A stretch of DNA of 64,000 nt from Phenylobacterium aquaticum (GTDB taxonomy: Bacteria > Pseudomonadota > Alphaproteobacteria > Caulobacterales > Caulobacteraceae). The DNA lies in the NCBI GenBank assembly GCA_947378305.1, contig CANCJJ010000006.1:1-64000 (forward strand). Reading direction: 5' to 3'. The notes below the pieces were generated by a model. It saw only the letters and a program-made list of their open reading frames with translations, had not been told where the DNA came from and searched no databases. Positions 7,797-15,667 of the stretch are shown here, piece by piece. The translations under genes were made by a program, and so were the position numbers. Within the stretch, counting starts at the first letter, position 1. Each line of letters opens with the position of its first letter.

Positions 7797-9167
7797 TTGA
7801 CCCAAGATCGCAAGCCTATCCAGACGGGACGGATCATTCTGGGCTTGATCCTGGCTGCGGTGACGGGATTCCTGGCGCTGACGGCTTTTCGTCGGCCCGA
7901 TCTCGGGCTTCCACTGGCCTCAGGGCTCTTGTTCCTGGTCATTGGCCTGGTTTTCGGCGAACGTCTGGCAAGAGCCTCAAAGATCGCAGCCCCTGCCGAA
8001 TTGCCGGGCAGTCCCGGCCCAAAGGGAGGGCTAGCCTTTGAGTCCCTGATCGAGGTTTTGCCAGACCCGGTCATGGTCATTACCGCACGTGAACCGGATG
8101 ATTTGACGGCGCGGCGCTACATTCTGGCCAATCGGGCCGCACGGGACCTGCTCAGGCTTCAGAAACAAGAGGGATTGCTGGTCACCGCCATCCGGGATCC
8201 CGAGGTGCTTCAGGCCATTGATGAAGCCCTCTTCGGGCTCGTCGCTGCGGAGGCCGTCCTTCAGGCAGGAGGCACTCAAGAGCGGGTCTTCAAGGCCCTG
8301 GCCCAGCCCTTGGGGACGCCGATCGCCGACGATCACTTGGCCCTGCTGGTGCTGCGAGACGAAACCGACATTCGGCGGGCAGAGCGGACCCGGGCGGACT
8401 TTCTCGCCAATGCCAGTCATGAACTGAGAACACCCCTGGCCTCCTTGTCTGGCTTCATCGAAACCTTGAGGGGCCATGCCCGGGGCGATGAAAAGGCCCA
8501 GGAGCGGTTTCTGGGCATTATGGCCACCCAGGCCGGGCGCATGAGTCGCCTGATTGATGACCTGCTTTCCCTCAGCCGAATCGAATTGAACGAACATATT
8601 CCGCCTGAAGGAGATACAGACCTCGTCCTGGCGGTTCTGGATGTTGTCGATGCCCTGACGCCGCTCGCGGCAGAGCGCAAGGTCTCCATTGATACAGACC
8701 TGCCGGCTCCAGGGCGAATTGTTGTGCCCGGCGACCGGGATCAGATTGTCCAGGTTGTGCAAAACCTTATCGACAATGCATTGAAATATTCGCCTGACGG
8801 CGCGCGGATTGGTATTTCCCTCCAGACCGGACAGTCTGCGGAAGCGGCCATGAAGGCCCTGTCGCCCGAGGCCTCCCGACTGTCGTTACTGGTGCCTGAT
8901 CCTGGTCCCGGCCTTTTTGCCGTTCTGCGGGTAACAGACAAGGGACTGGGCCTTGCCCGTGAAAACCTGCCGCGTCTGACAGAGAGGTTCTACCGTGTTG
9001 AGGGCCAGAAGAGTGGTGAGCGGTCGGGAACGGGCCTCGGCCTTGCCATCGTCAAGCACATCATGAACCGGCATCGTGGGGGTATGGTCGTCGAAAGCCT
9101 TGCCGGAACAGGGTCGACCTTCAGCGTTTATTTCCCCGCCCGGCACGGTGTTACAAAACTGTCGTAA
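7797..9167 (+). CDS. phoR: Phosphate regulon sensor histidine kinase PhoR
   Basis: PhoR phosphorylates PhoB under phosphate limitation and dephosphorylates it otherwise. The 456-residue protein has two N-terminal membrane helices (about residues 12-30 and 37-54), a PAS-like region (about 80-190), a HisKA domain with phosphoacceptor His208 in ASHELRTPLASL, and an ATPase domain with N-box QNLIDNALKYSP and GTGLGLAIVKHIM. The start is a TTG, chosen because GGAGG (7787-7791) lies five bases upstream and the first helix follows. It heads the pst-pho operon, and its stop codon lies inside a Pho box. The short periplasmic loop argues against direct phosphate sensing. Confidence 0.95.
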   Translation: MTQDRKPIQTGRIILGLILAAVTGFLALTAFRRPDLGLPLASGLLFLVIGLVFGERLARASKIAAPAELPGSPGPKGGLAFESLIEVLPDPVMVITAREPDDLTARRYILANRAARDLLRLQKQEGLLVTAIRDPEVLQAIDEALFGLVAAEAVLQAGGTQERVFKALAQPLGTPIADDHLALLVLRDETDIRRAERTRADFLANASHELRTPLASLSGFIETLRGHARGDEKAQERFLGIMATQAGRMSRLIDDLLSLSRIELNEHIPPEGDTDLVLAVLDVVDALTPLAAERKVSIDTDLPAPGRIVVPGDRDQIVQVVQNLIDNALKYSPDGARIGISLQTGQSAEAAMKALSPEASRLSLLVPDPGPGLFAVLRVTDKGLGLARENLPRLTERFYRVEGQKSGERSGTGLGLAIVKHIMNRHRGGMVVESLAGTGSTFSVYFPARHGVTKLS

Positions 9168-9180
9168 ATTTGTCTTATTA
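9148..9180 (+). promoter_or_regulatory. Pho box upstream of pstC, spanning the phoR stop
   Basis: Three consecutive 11-base units are visible: a weak one at 9148-9158 (GTGTTACAAAA) and two strong ones at 9159-9169 (CTGTCGTAAAT) and 9170-9180 (TTGTCTTATTA). The PhoB half-site consensus is CTGTCATAAAT. The 11-base spacing is what is expected for tandem PhoB dimers. The phoR TAA is at 9165-9167, inside the second unit. An AT-rich TTATAAAAT (9246-9254) closer to pstC could hold a -10 element, but this is uncertain. Confidence 0.8.
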
Positions 9181-9272
9181 GAAAGACGCCCGGCGTGCAG
9201 AGTGCTCCAAGCTGGATGTGACGCTACAGGATGGCGTTACCTACCTTATAAAATTTTGGACGTCTGACCGCC

Positions 9273-10715
9273 ATGCTGACCTGGCTTGCCCTTCTGGCCC
9301 TGGTGCTTTTTTCCAGCGCGATCTTTGTCGCGGCTCGGCGAAAGGCCCTGACTCTGGGTGGTGGACGGGCGTCGGGCCTTCATTCCCTGCCCGGATATTA
9401 CGGTGGGTATGTGGCCCTCTGGTCCAGTGTTCCCGCCATTTTCCTGCTTGTGTTGGCCCTTGGTTTTGGCGGTCGACTGGAGTCCGCTCTTCTAAGAACC
9501 TCGCCGCCTGCGGCCATTTCGGGAATGGATCATCAGCAGCAAGACGTCTTTTTTGACGACGCCCTGGCCCTGGCCCACGGGGCGCAGGCCAGCCAGACCG
9601 TCTATGATGGCGCTCAAGGGGTGGCCCTGACCGAGGCGACCCAGAAAACCAGACGCCTCGACGCTGAAATTCGCTATGGAGCCCTGGCGGCCGCCGTCGC
9701 GCTCGCCCTCGCGGGTGTCTTTCTTGCCTATCCGAAGGTTCGCCCGGATTTTCGGGCCCGTAATCGCGTTGAAGGCTGGATATCGGGCTTGTTCGTCATT
9801 TGCGCTGTCACGGCGATCTTGACCACAGTGGGGATCGTGGCCTCCCTGGTCTGGGAGAGCTGGAGGTTCTTCCAGGCGGTTCCCTTGACGGACTTCCTCT
9901 TCGGCCTGGAATGGAATCCCCAGATCGCCATGCGGGCGGATCAGTACGGATCGCAGGGGGCTTTCGGGGCTGTTCCCCTCTTTGCTGGCACCTTCCTGAT
10001 CATGTTGATTGCCATGACGGTCGCTGCCCCCGTTGGGCTCTATTCCGCCATCTATCTGTCTGAATATGCTGCCCCCCTGACCCGCTCTGTGGTCAAGCCC
10101 TTGCTGGAAATTCTGGCGGGCGTACCTACCGTCGTCTACGGCTTCTTCGCCGCCCTGACGGTCGGACCGATCTTTCGCGGTGGCTTCAACGCCCTCGGGG
10201 CCCAGCTCATCGGCGGTCCGTTTAATGACCTCGGTCTCTATCTCTCCGGCGTGCAAAACCAGATGGCCCTGGTCGCGGGGGCCGTCATGGGGATCATGCT
10301 CATCCCCTTCGTCTCCTCCCTGTCAGATGACATTCTGAATGCCGTCCCTCAGTCCCTGCGCGACGGCAGCCTGGCCATGGGGGCGACCCGGTCCGAGACC
10401 GTTAAGCGCGTCGTCCTTCCCGCTGCCCTTCCAGGGATCGTGGCGGCCTTGCTGCTGGCAATCTCGCGGGCGATTGGCGAGACCATGATCGTGACCATGG
10501 CGGCGGGCCTGCAGGCCAAGACCACCATCAATCCCCTGGACACCGTGACAACGGTCACGGTTCAGATCGTAACCCTGCTGACCGGGGATCAGGAGTTCGA
10601 CAGTCCAAAGACCCTGGCCGCGTTTGGATTGGGTCTGACCCTGTTTGTCGTGACGCTCATGCTCAATGTGATCGCCCTGAAGATCGTTCAGAAATACCGG
10701 GAACAGTATGACTGA
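9273..10715 (+). CDS. pstC: Phosphate ABC transporter permease PstC
   Basis: One of the two inner-membrane channel subunits of the high-affinity phosphate importer. The 480-residue protein has extra membrane helices and a roughly 60-residue soluble stretch (about 85-145) before the conserved permease core, which begins near residue 165. The core contains the EAA-type coupling motif around DGSLAMGATRSETVKRVVLPAALPGI, followed by AISRAIGETMIV. The long N-terminus is usual for alphaproteobacterial PstC. It overlaps pstA by eight bases and lies directly downstream of the Pho box. No pstS gene for the periplasmic phosphate-binding protein is present in the operon. Confidence 0.94.
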   Translation: MLTWLALLALVLFSSAIFVAARRKALTLGGGRASGLHSLPGYYGGYVALWSSVPAIFLLVLALGFGGRLESALLRTSPPAAISGMDHQQQDVFFDDALALAHGAQASQTVYDGAQGVALTEATQKTRRLDAEIRYGALAAAVALALAGVFLAYPKVRPDFRARNRVEGWISGLFVICAVTAILTTVGIVASLVWESWRFFQAVPLTDFLFGLEWNPQIAMRADQYGSQGAFGAVPLFAGTFLIMLIAMTVAAPVGLYSAIYLSEYAAPLTRSVVKPLLEILAGVPTVVYGFFAALTVGPIFRGGFNALGAQLIGGPFNDLGLYLSGVQNQMALVAGAVMGIMLIPFVSSLSDDILNAVPQSLRDGSLAMGATRSETVKRVVLPAALPGIVAALLLAISRAIGETMIVTMAAGLQAKTTINPLDTVTTVTVQIVTLLTGDQEFDSPKTLAAFGLGLTLFVVTLMLNVIALKIVQKYREQYD

Positions 10716-11994
10716 CACGCCCTCATCCCCAGCTGACTTGCGCCGGATCGTCGAGTCCCGTCTCAAGGCGCGCCATGCCTCTGAAGTCCGGTTTCGGCTC
10801 TATGGCCGATTGGCGATCATTATTGCCCTGACCTTTCTGGCCGTCCTGGTCGGGCGGGTGGTCCTGCAGGGCTATACGACCTTCATCGATTACCAGATGA
10901 CCCTTCCGGTCTATGTTGACCCGAACCGGGTCGACAAGACGGACATTTCCGGGGCTAATTTCGATCTGATGATTGCAGACCAGACTCTGGCCCGACTTGG
11001 GGTCGTGGATGATGACCTGGGCAGCAAATCCAGCAAGGTTATGGATCTCATCTCCACGGACATGGGCTTTCAATTGCTCAAGCAGGTCCAGGCCAATCCC
11101 GGGCTCATTGGCAAGACGATCACGCTCAAGGCCCCGGTTCGGGCGGATGGGGCTCTTTACTACAAGGGCGAAATCGGCCGGGCGATCCCGGAGACCGAAC
11201 GCAAGCTCGATGACGAGCAGCTTGGATGGCTCGATCGCCTTCGCGCCAAGGGGTTTGTGTCGTCAGGTTTCAATACCGGGTTTCTGACCCGGTCGGACTC
11301 CACAGAGCCGGAACAGGCTGGCGTCCTGGGGGCTGTGGTTGGGTCTGCCATGATGTTGTTGATCACGGCGGTCCTGGCGGTGCCCATTGGGGTCCTCGCC
11401 GCCACCTATCTTGAGGAATTTGCCCCCCGCAATCGCTGGACGGATATCATCGAGGTGAACATTAACAACCTCGCGGCTGTGCCCTCCATCGTCTACGGGC
11501 TTCTTGGGCTCGCCGTCTTTATCAACTGGCTCCAGGTCCCGCGGTCTTCACCGCTGGTGGGGGGGTTGGTCATGGCCCTTATGGCCTTGCCGACGGTCAT
11601 TATTGCGACCCGATCCGCCTTGAAGGCCGTTCCGCCGTCAATCCGAGAGGCCGCCTTGGGCGTTGGGGCCTCCCAGACCCAGACCGTCTTTCACCATGTC
11701 CTGCCCCTGGCCATGCCTGGCGTGCTGACGGGGGCCATCCTGTCCCTTGCCCATGCCCTGGGAGAAACGGCCCCGCTTCTGATGATCGGCATGGTCTCCT
11801 TTGTGCCGGGCGTTCCATCGGGCTTTACCGGGGCGAGCACAGTCCTCCCGGTGCAGGTCTTCATCTGGGAAAACGCCTCTGAACGCGCCTTCCATGAACG
11901 CACAGCCGCCGCCATCATGGTTTTGCTGGTCTTCATGATCCTTATGAACATGGCCGCCATCCTGCTTCGGCGCCGCTTTGAACGCCGGTGGTAA
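10708..11994 (+). CDS. pstA: Phosphate ABC transporter permease PstA
   Basis: The second channel subunit of the phosphate importer, 428 residues. The first membrane helix (about 30-55) is followed by a roughly 140-residue periplasmic region (about 55-200) corresponding to DUF3333, found in alphaproteobacterial PstA. The permease core follows, with the coupling motif [26 protein letters not shown] and then [15 protein letters not shown]. It starts eight bases before the pstC stop, implying coupled translation and equal amounts of the two permeases. It ends just before pstB. Confidence 0.94.
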   Translation: MTDTPSSPADLRRIVESRLKARHASEVRFRLYGRLAIIIALTFLAVLVGRVVLQGYTTFIDYQMTLPVYVDPNRVDKTDISGANFDLMIADQTLARLGVVDDDLGSKSSKVMDLISTDMGFQLLKQVQANPGLIGKTITLKAPVRADGALYYKGEIGRAIPETERKLDDEQLGWLDRLRAKGFVSSGFNTGFLTRSDSTEPEQAGVLGAVVGSAMMLLITAVLAVPIGVLAATYLEEFAPRNRWTDIIEVNINNLAAVPSIVYGLLGLAVFINWLQVPRSSPLVGGLVMALMALPTVIIATRSALKAVPPSIREAALGVGASQTQTVFHHVLPLAMPGVLTGAILSLAHALGETAPLLMIGMVSFVPGVPSGFTGASTVLPVQVFIWENASERAFHERTAAAIMVLLVFMILMNMAAILLRRRFERRW

Positions 11995-12029
11995 CGCCCT
12001 TGTCCCTGACCCAAACTCCGAGATCACCC

Positions 12030-12842
12030 ATGCTCCGCCAGCGCGATGACTCCCAGTCTGCAGGTATCCAGACTTCCCCCGCCGGGTCGATCAAGATCCG
12101 TGCCTCGGATGTCTGTGTTCATTATGGCGACAAGCAAGCCCTGTTTGACGTGAATTTGGAGGTTCCGGACAATTCGGTGACCGCCCTGATCGGGCCGTCG
12201 GGCTGCGGGAAGTCGACCTTCCTGCGCTGCATTAACCGCATGAACGACACCATTCCCAGCGCCCGGGTGGAGGGGCAGATCGAAATCGATGGCGAGGACG
12301 TGAATGACCGGCGGATCGATCCCGTCGTGCTTCGCGCCCGGGTTGGCATGGTCTTTCAAAAGCCAAACCCCTTTCCCAAGACCATTTTTGAAAATGTGGC
12401 CTATGGCCCGCGCATTCATGGAATTGCCTCAAGCCGCGAAGAGCTGGACGCCATTGTCGAACGCTCGCTTAAACGCGCGGGGCTCTGGGCCGAGGTGGCC
12501 GATCGGCTTCAACAGCCGGGGACCGGGCTCTCGGGCGGTCAGCAGCAGAGGTTGGTCATTGCCCGCGCCATTGCCGTCAATCCGGAAGTCATTCTGATGG
12601 ACGAGCCCTGTTCGGCCCTGGACCCCATTGCCACGGCCCGGATCGAGGAGCTCATTGATGACCTGCGCAGTCAGTACTGCATTGTGATTGTGACCCATTC
12701 CATGGCCCAGGCGGCTCGGGTCTCGCAAAAGACGGCCTTCTTCCACATGGGCAAGCTGGTGGAAGCCGGGTCGACCAGCGACATTTTCACCAATCCCCGG
12801 GACAGTCGCACCCAGGACTACATCACCGGCAGGTTCGGTTGA
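12030..12842 (+). CDS. pstB: Phosphate ABC transporter ATP-binding protein PstB
   Basis: The ATPase that powers PstCA; about 270 residues. It shows Walker [11 protein letters not shown]-loop [12 protein letters not shown] signature LSGGQQQR, Walker [13 protein letters not shown] and the switch His in VTHSM. The start is uncertain: this ATG gives about 22 residues before the conserved domain, while an in-frame GTG at 11988 would overlap pstA and add 14 more residues. Neither has a strong ribosome-binding site. It is followed by phoU after 10 bases. Confidence 0.94.
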   Translation: MLRQRDDSQSAGIQTSPAGSIKIRASDVCVHYGDKQALFDVNLEVPDNSVTALIGPSGCGKSTFLRCINRMNDTIPSARVEGQIEIDGEDVNDRRIDPVVLRARVGMVFQKPNPFPKTIFENVAYGPRIHGIASSREELDAIVERSLKRAGLWAEVADRLQQPGTGLSGGQQQRLVIARAIAVNPEVILMDEPCSALDPIATARIEELIDDLRSQYCIVIVTHSMAQAARVSQKTAFFHMGKLVEAGSTSDIFTNPRDSRTQDYITGRFG

Positions 12843-12852
12843 GGACGCGCGC

Positions 12853-13548
12853 ATGACTGAACATATCGTCAAGTCCTATGAGGACGAACTGAATACCCTG
12901 ACCGCCGAATGTGCCCGCATGGGCGGATTGGCCGAGGCCCAGGTTGCCGACGGCCTGGATGCCATGGTCCGCCGTGATCTTGCGCTTGCCGAGCAGGTGC
13001 TCGAGCGGGATGAACGCCTGGACGGGCTGGAGGCCGACATTGAGCGCAAGGCCATCCGGCTGATTGCCCTGCGTCAGCCCATGGCCAACGACCTGCGCCG
13101 GACCGTCGCGGCCATGAAGATTGCGGCCAATCTGGAGCGGTGTGGTGACCTTGCCAAGAATATTGCCAAGCGGGCCCTGGTCCTGTCGGAGTCCGAACCC
13201 GTCACGCCCCTGACCCGGTCCATCGAGCGCATGGGGCGTCTGGTCTCCAGCCGTCTGAAGGATGTTTTGGACGCCTACACATCCTCTGACCTGGACCGGG
13301 CCATCCAGGTCTGGACCCGCGATGATGAGGTGGACGAGCACTACAACAGCCTGTTTCGCGAGCTGCTCACCTATATGATGGGGGACCCGCGGACGATTAC
13401 CGCCTGTGCCCACCTACTGTTTGTGGCCAAAAACCTCGAGCGGATCGGCGATCATGCCACCAATATTGCCGAGATCATCCATTACGAAATTACGGGCCAA
13501 GACCTTGTCTCAGGCAAACGCCCGAAGACGGACCCCCTCATCAGCTAG
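12853..13548 (+). CDS. phoU: Phosphate signalling protein PhoU
   Basis: A 231-residue, mostly helical protein that links the Pst transporter to PhoR and keeps PhoR inactive when phosphate is plentiful. It has the two PhoU repeats, each with the E(D)xxxD-type metal-binding pattern visible in RRTVAAMKIAANLERCGDLAKN and later FVAKNLERIGDHATNIAE. GAGGA eight bases upstream supports this ATG. Sits between pstB and phoB, the standard order. Confidence 0.95.
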   Translation: MTEHIVKSYEDELNTLTAECARMGGLAEAQVADGLDAMVRRDLALAEQVLERDERLDGLEADIERKAIRLIALRQPMANDLRRTVAAMKIAANLERCGDLAKNIAKRALVLSESEPVTPLTRSIERMGRLVSSRLKDVLDAYTSSDLDRAIQVWTRDDEVDEHYNSLFRELLTYMMGDPRTITACAHLLFVAKNLERIGDHATNIAEIIHYEITGQDLVSGKRPKTDPLIS

Positions 13549-13565
13549 GCGTGGATACCTGAAAA

Positions 13566-14258
13566 ATGACCCCTTACATTCTGGTGGTTGAGGACGAAGA
13601 CGCGCTTTCGACCTTGCTGCACTATAATTTCGAGAAGGAAGGTTATGAGGTCGCCCTGGCCACGGATGGTGAGGAGGCCCTGACCTCTGTTTCCGAGCGC
13701 CTGCCAGACGTGATTGTTCTGGACTGGATGCTTCCGAAGGTCTCGGGGATCGAGGTCTGCCGGCGGCTGCGCCAGCGTCCGGAGAGCCGCAATGTGCCGA
13801 TCATCATGCTGACGGCCCGAGGCGAGGAGAGCGACCGAATTCGGGGTCTGGATACCGGGGCCGATGATTATGTGGTCAAGCCTTTTGCCATGAGCGAGCT
13901 TACCGCCCGAATTCGGGCCGTGCTCCGTCGCCTGAGGCCGGGACTGGCTGAGGATACGATCCGTTGCGGCGACCTGTCTGTTGACCGGGTCTCCCATCGC
14001 GTGAAACGGGCCGATCATGAGATCCATCTCGGCCCCACAGAATTTCGCCTGCTGGATTACCTGATGCAGCATCCTGGCCGGGTCTTCTCCCGCGAGCAGC
14101 TTCTCGACGTGGTCTGGGGTACGGATGTTTATGTCGAGGCGCGCACGGTGGATGTCCACATTGGCCGCCTCCGGAAGGCGATAAATCGCGATGCCCCTGG
14201 ACCTGATCCGATCCGCACCGTCAGGTCGGCAGGCTATTCCCTGGATGCCCAGCGCTGA
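13566..14258 (+). CDS. phoB: Phosphate response regulator PhoB
   Basis: An OmpR-family transcription factor of 230 residues. The receiver domain (1-120) has the acidic pocket EDED (9-12), phosphoacceptor Asp53 in LDWMLP, and the conserved Lys in VVKPF. The C-terminal winged-helix domain (about 130-228) ends with the recognition-helix region VYVEARTVDVHIGRLRKA. It should bind the Pho box before pstC, making the operon autoregulated. It is the last gene of the operon; purD follows after 55 bases. Confidence 0.96.
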   Translation: MTPYILVVEDEDALSTLLHYNFEKEGYEVALATDGEEALTSVSERLPDVIVLDWMLPKVSGIEVCRRLRQRPESRNVPIIMLTARGEESDRIRGLDTGADDYVVKPFAMSELTARIRAVLRRLRPGLAEDTIRCGDLSVDRVSHRVKRADHEIHLGPTEFRLLDYLMQHPGRVFSREQLLDVVWGTDVYVEARTVDVHIGRLRKAINRDAPGPDPIRTVRSAGYSLDAQR

Positions 14259-14313
14259 GGGTCAGGGTTTGGACCATTGACGAGCGGGCAGTTCACGGGT
14301 CATTGCCGACCGC

Positions 14314-15585
14314 ATGAACATACTTCTCATTGGATCTGGCGGGCGTGAACATGCCCTGGCTTGGAAGATCGCTGACTCGCCCCTGGTGTCCCGGCTTGTC
14401 GTGGCCCCCGGAAATCCGGGCATGGCGAACCTTGCCGAACTCGTCGCCCTCAAGCCCACGGATGTGACGGGCATAGTTGCGCTTGCGCGGGACATGGAGG
14501 CAGACCTGGTTGTCATCGGGCCCGAGGTCTCCATTGAGGCGGGTCTGGCCGATGCCCTGGAAGCGGCCGAGATCTCCTGCTTCGGACCCACCGCTGCTGC
14601 GGGGCAATTGGAAAGCTCCAAGGCCTTTACCAAGGCCTTCTGTGATCGCCACAACCTGCCGACGGCGGCCTGGCGGGTCTATGACAAGGCCGATGAGGCC
14701 CGCGCAGGGCTGGATGTCTTCACACCGCCCTATGTCATCAAGGCTGATGGATTGGCGGCGGGCAAGGGCGTCGTAATTGCTCAGGACCGGGCAACCGCAG
14801 AAGCTGCCATTGACGATGTCCTGGGTGGCCGGTTTGGGACGGCCGGGGCTCGGGTCGTTATTGAGGACTTCATTGAGGGCGAAATCGGTTCCCTCTTTGC
14901 CCTCTCGGATGGGGAGACCACCCGTATCTTTGGCTCTGCCCAGGATCACAAGCGGGCCTATGATGGCGAAACAGGTCCAAATACCGGCGGCATGGGAACC
15001 TATTCGCCGGCACCTGTCTTTACGCCGGACCTGATTGAGCAGGTTCGAACCCGACTTGCCGAGCCCGCGCTTGCGGGCATAGCGGCTGAAGGTAAACCCT
15101 ATCGCGGCGCCCTCTTCGTGGAGCTCATGGCCACGCCCGAAGGTCCCCGGTTGATTGAGTTTAATGCCAGGTTTGGGGACCCGGAATGCCAGGTCCTGAT
15201 GCTGCGCCTGGAAAGTGATATTGTCCCCTATCTTCTGGCCTGCGCGACGGGGACCCTCTCCCACATCCCCGATCCAGTCTGGCGTGACGAGGCCGCAATA
15301 TGTGTCGTGCTGGCGGCCGAAGGGTATCCCGATGCGCCGGTCAGCGGCTCTATCATCCGGGGTACCGATCAGGACTTCGGACCCGACGTGGTGATCTTCC
15401 ATGCCGGAACGAGTCTTGGCCCCGATGGCGTCCTACAGGCTTCCGGCGGGCGCGTCCTGAATGTCTGCGCCCGTGGATCTGACCTTGGCCAGGCCCGGGA
15501 GCGAGCCTATGCGGCCATTGCCCGGATCGACTGGCCCGAGGGCTTTCATCGCACGGACATTGGCTGGCGGGCCCTTGGCCAATAG
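14314..15585 (+). CDS. purD: Phosphoribosylamine-glycine ligase
   Basis: The second step of purine synthesis, joining glycine to phosphoribosylamine with ATP. The 423-residue protein starts MNILLIGSGGREHALAWKI, the family signature, and has the ATP-grasp region with YVIKADGLAAGKGV and the C-terminal metal-binding stretch LIEFNARFGDPECQ. Length matches the family. A separate function from the preceding pho operon; cotranscription is possible given the 55-base gap, but no terminator or promoter is clear. Confidence 0.97.
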   Translation: MNILLIGSGGREHALAWKIADSPLVSRLVVAPGNPGMANLAELVALKPTDVTGIVALARDMEADLVVIGPEVSIEAGLADALEAAEISCFGPTAAAGQLESSKAFTKAFCDRHNLPTAAWRVYDKADEARAGLDVFTPPYVIKADGLAAGKGVVIAQDRATAEAAIDDVLGGRFGTAGARVVIEDFIEGEIGSLFALSDGETTRIFGSAQDHKRAYDGETGPNTGGMGTYSPAPVFTPDLIEQVRTRLAEPALAGIAAEGKPYRGALFVELMATPEGPRLIEFNARFGDPECQVLMLRLESDIVPYLLACATGTLSHIPDPVWRDEAAICVVLAAEGYPDAPVSGSIIRGTDQDFGPDVVIFHAGTSLGPDGVLQASGGRVLNVCARGSDLGQARERAYAAIARIDWPEGFHRTDIGWRALGQ

Positions 15586-15592
15586 GCCCCTT

Positions 15593-15617
15593 CCGTTTCG
15601 ACGGACCTGTCGAACGG
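15593..15617. terminator. Possible hairpin terminator between purD and RTX gene
   Basis: An imperfect inverted repeat, CCGTTTCGAC (15593-15602) against GTCGAACGG (15609-15617) with one bulged base, lies in the 82-base gap between two convergent genes. No U-run follows on either strand. A second small inverted repeat (CCGGTC/GACCGG, about 15651-15666) abuts the RTX stop codon. Either could end transcription, but evidence is weak. Confidence 0.35.
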
Positions 15618-15667
15618 GGAATGGAAAGCGTCAATCCTTCCATGCACGTCCGGTCAGAAGGACCGGT

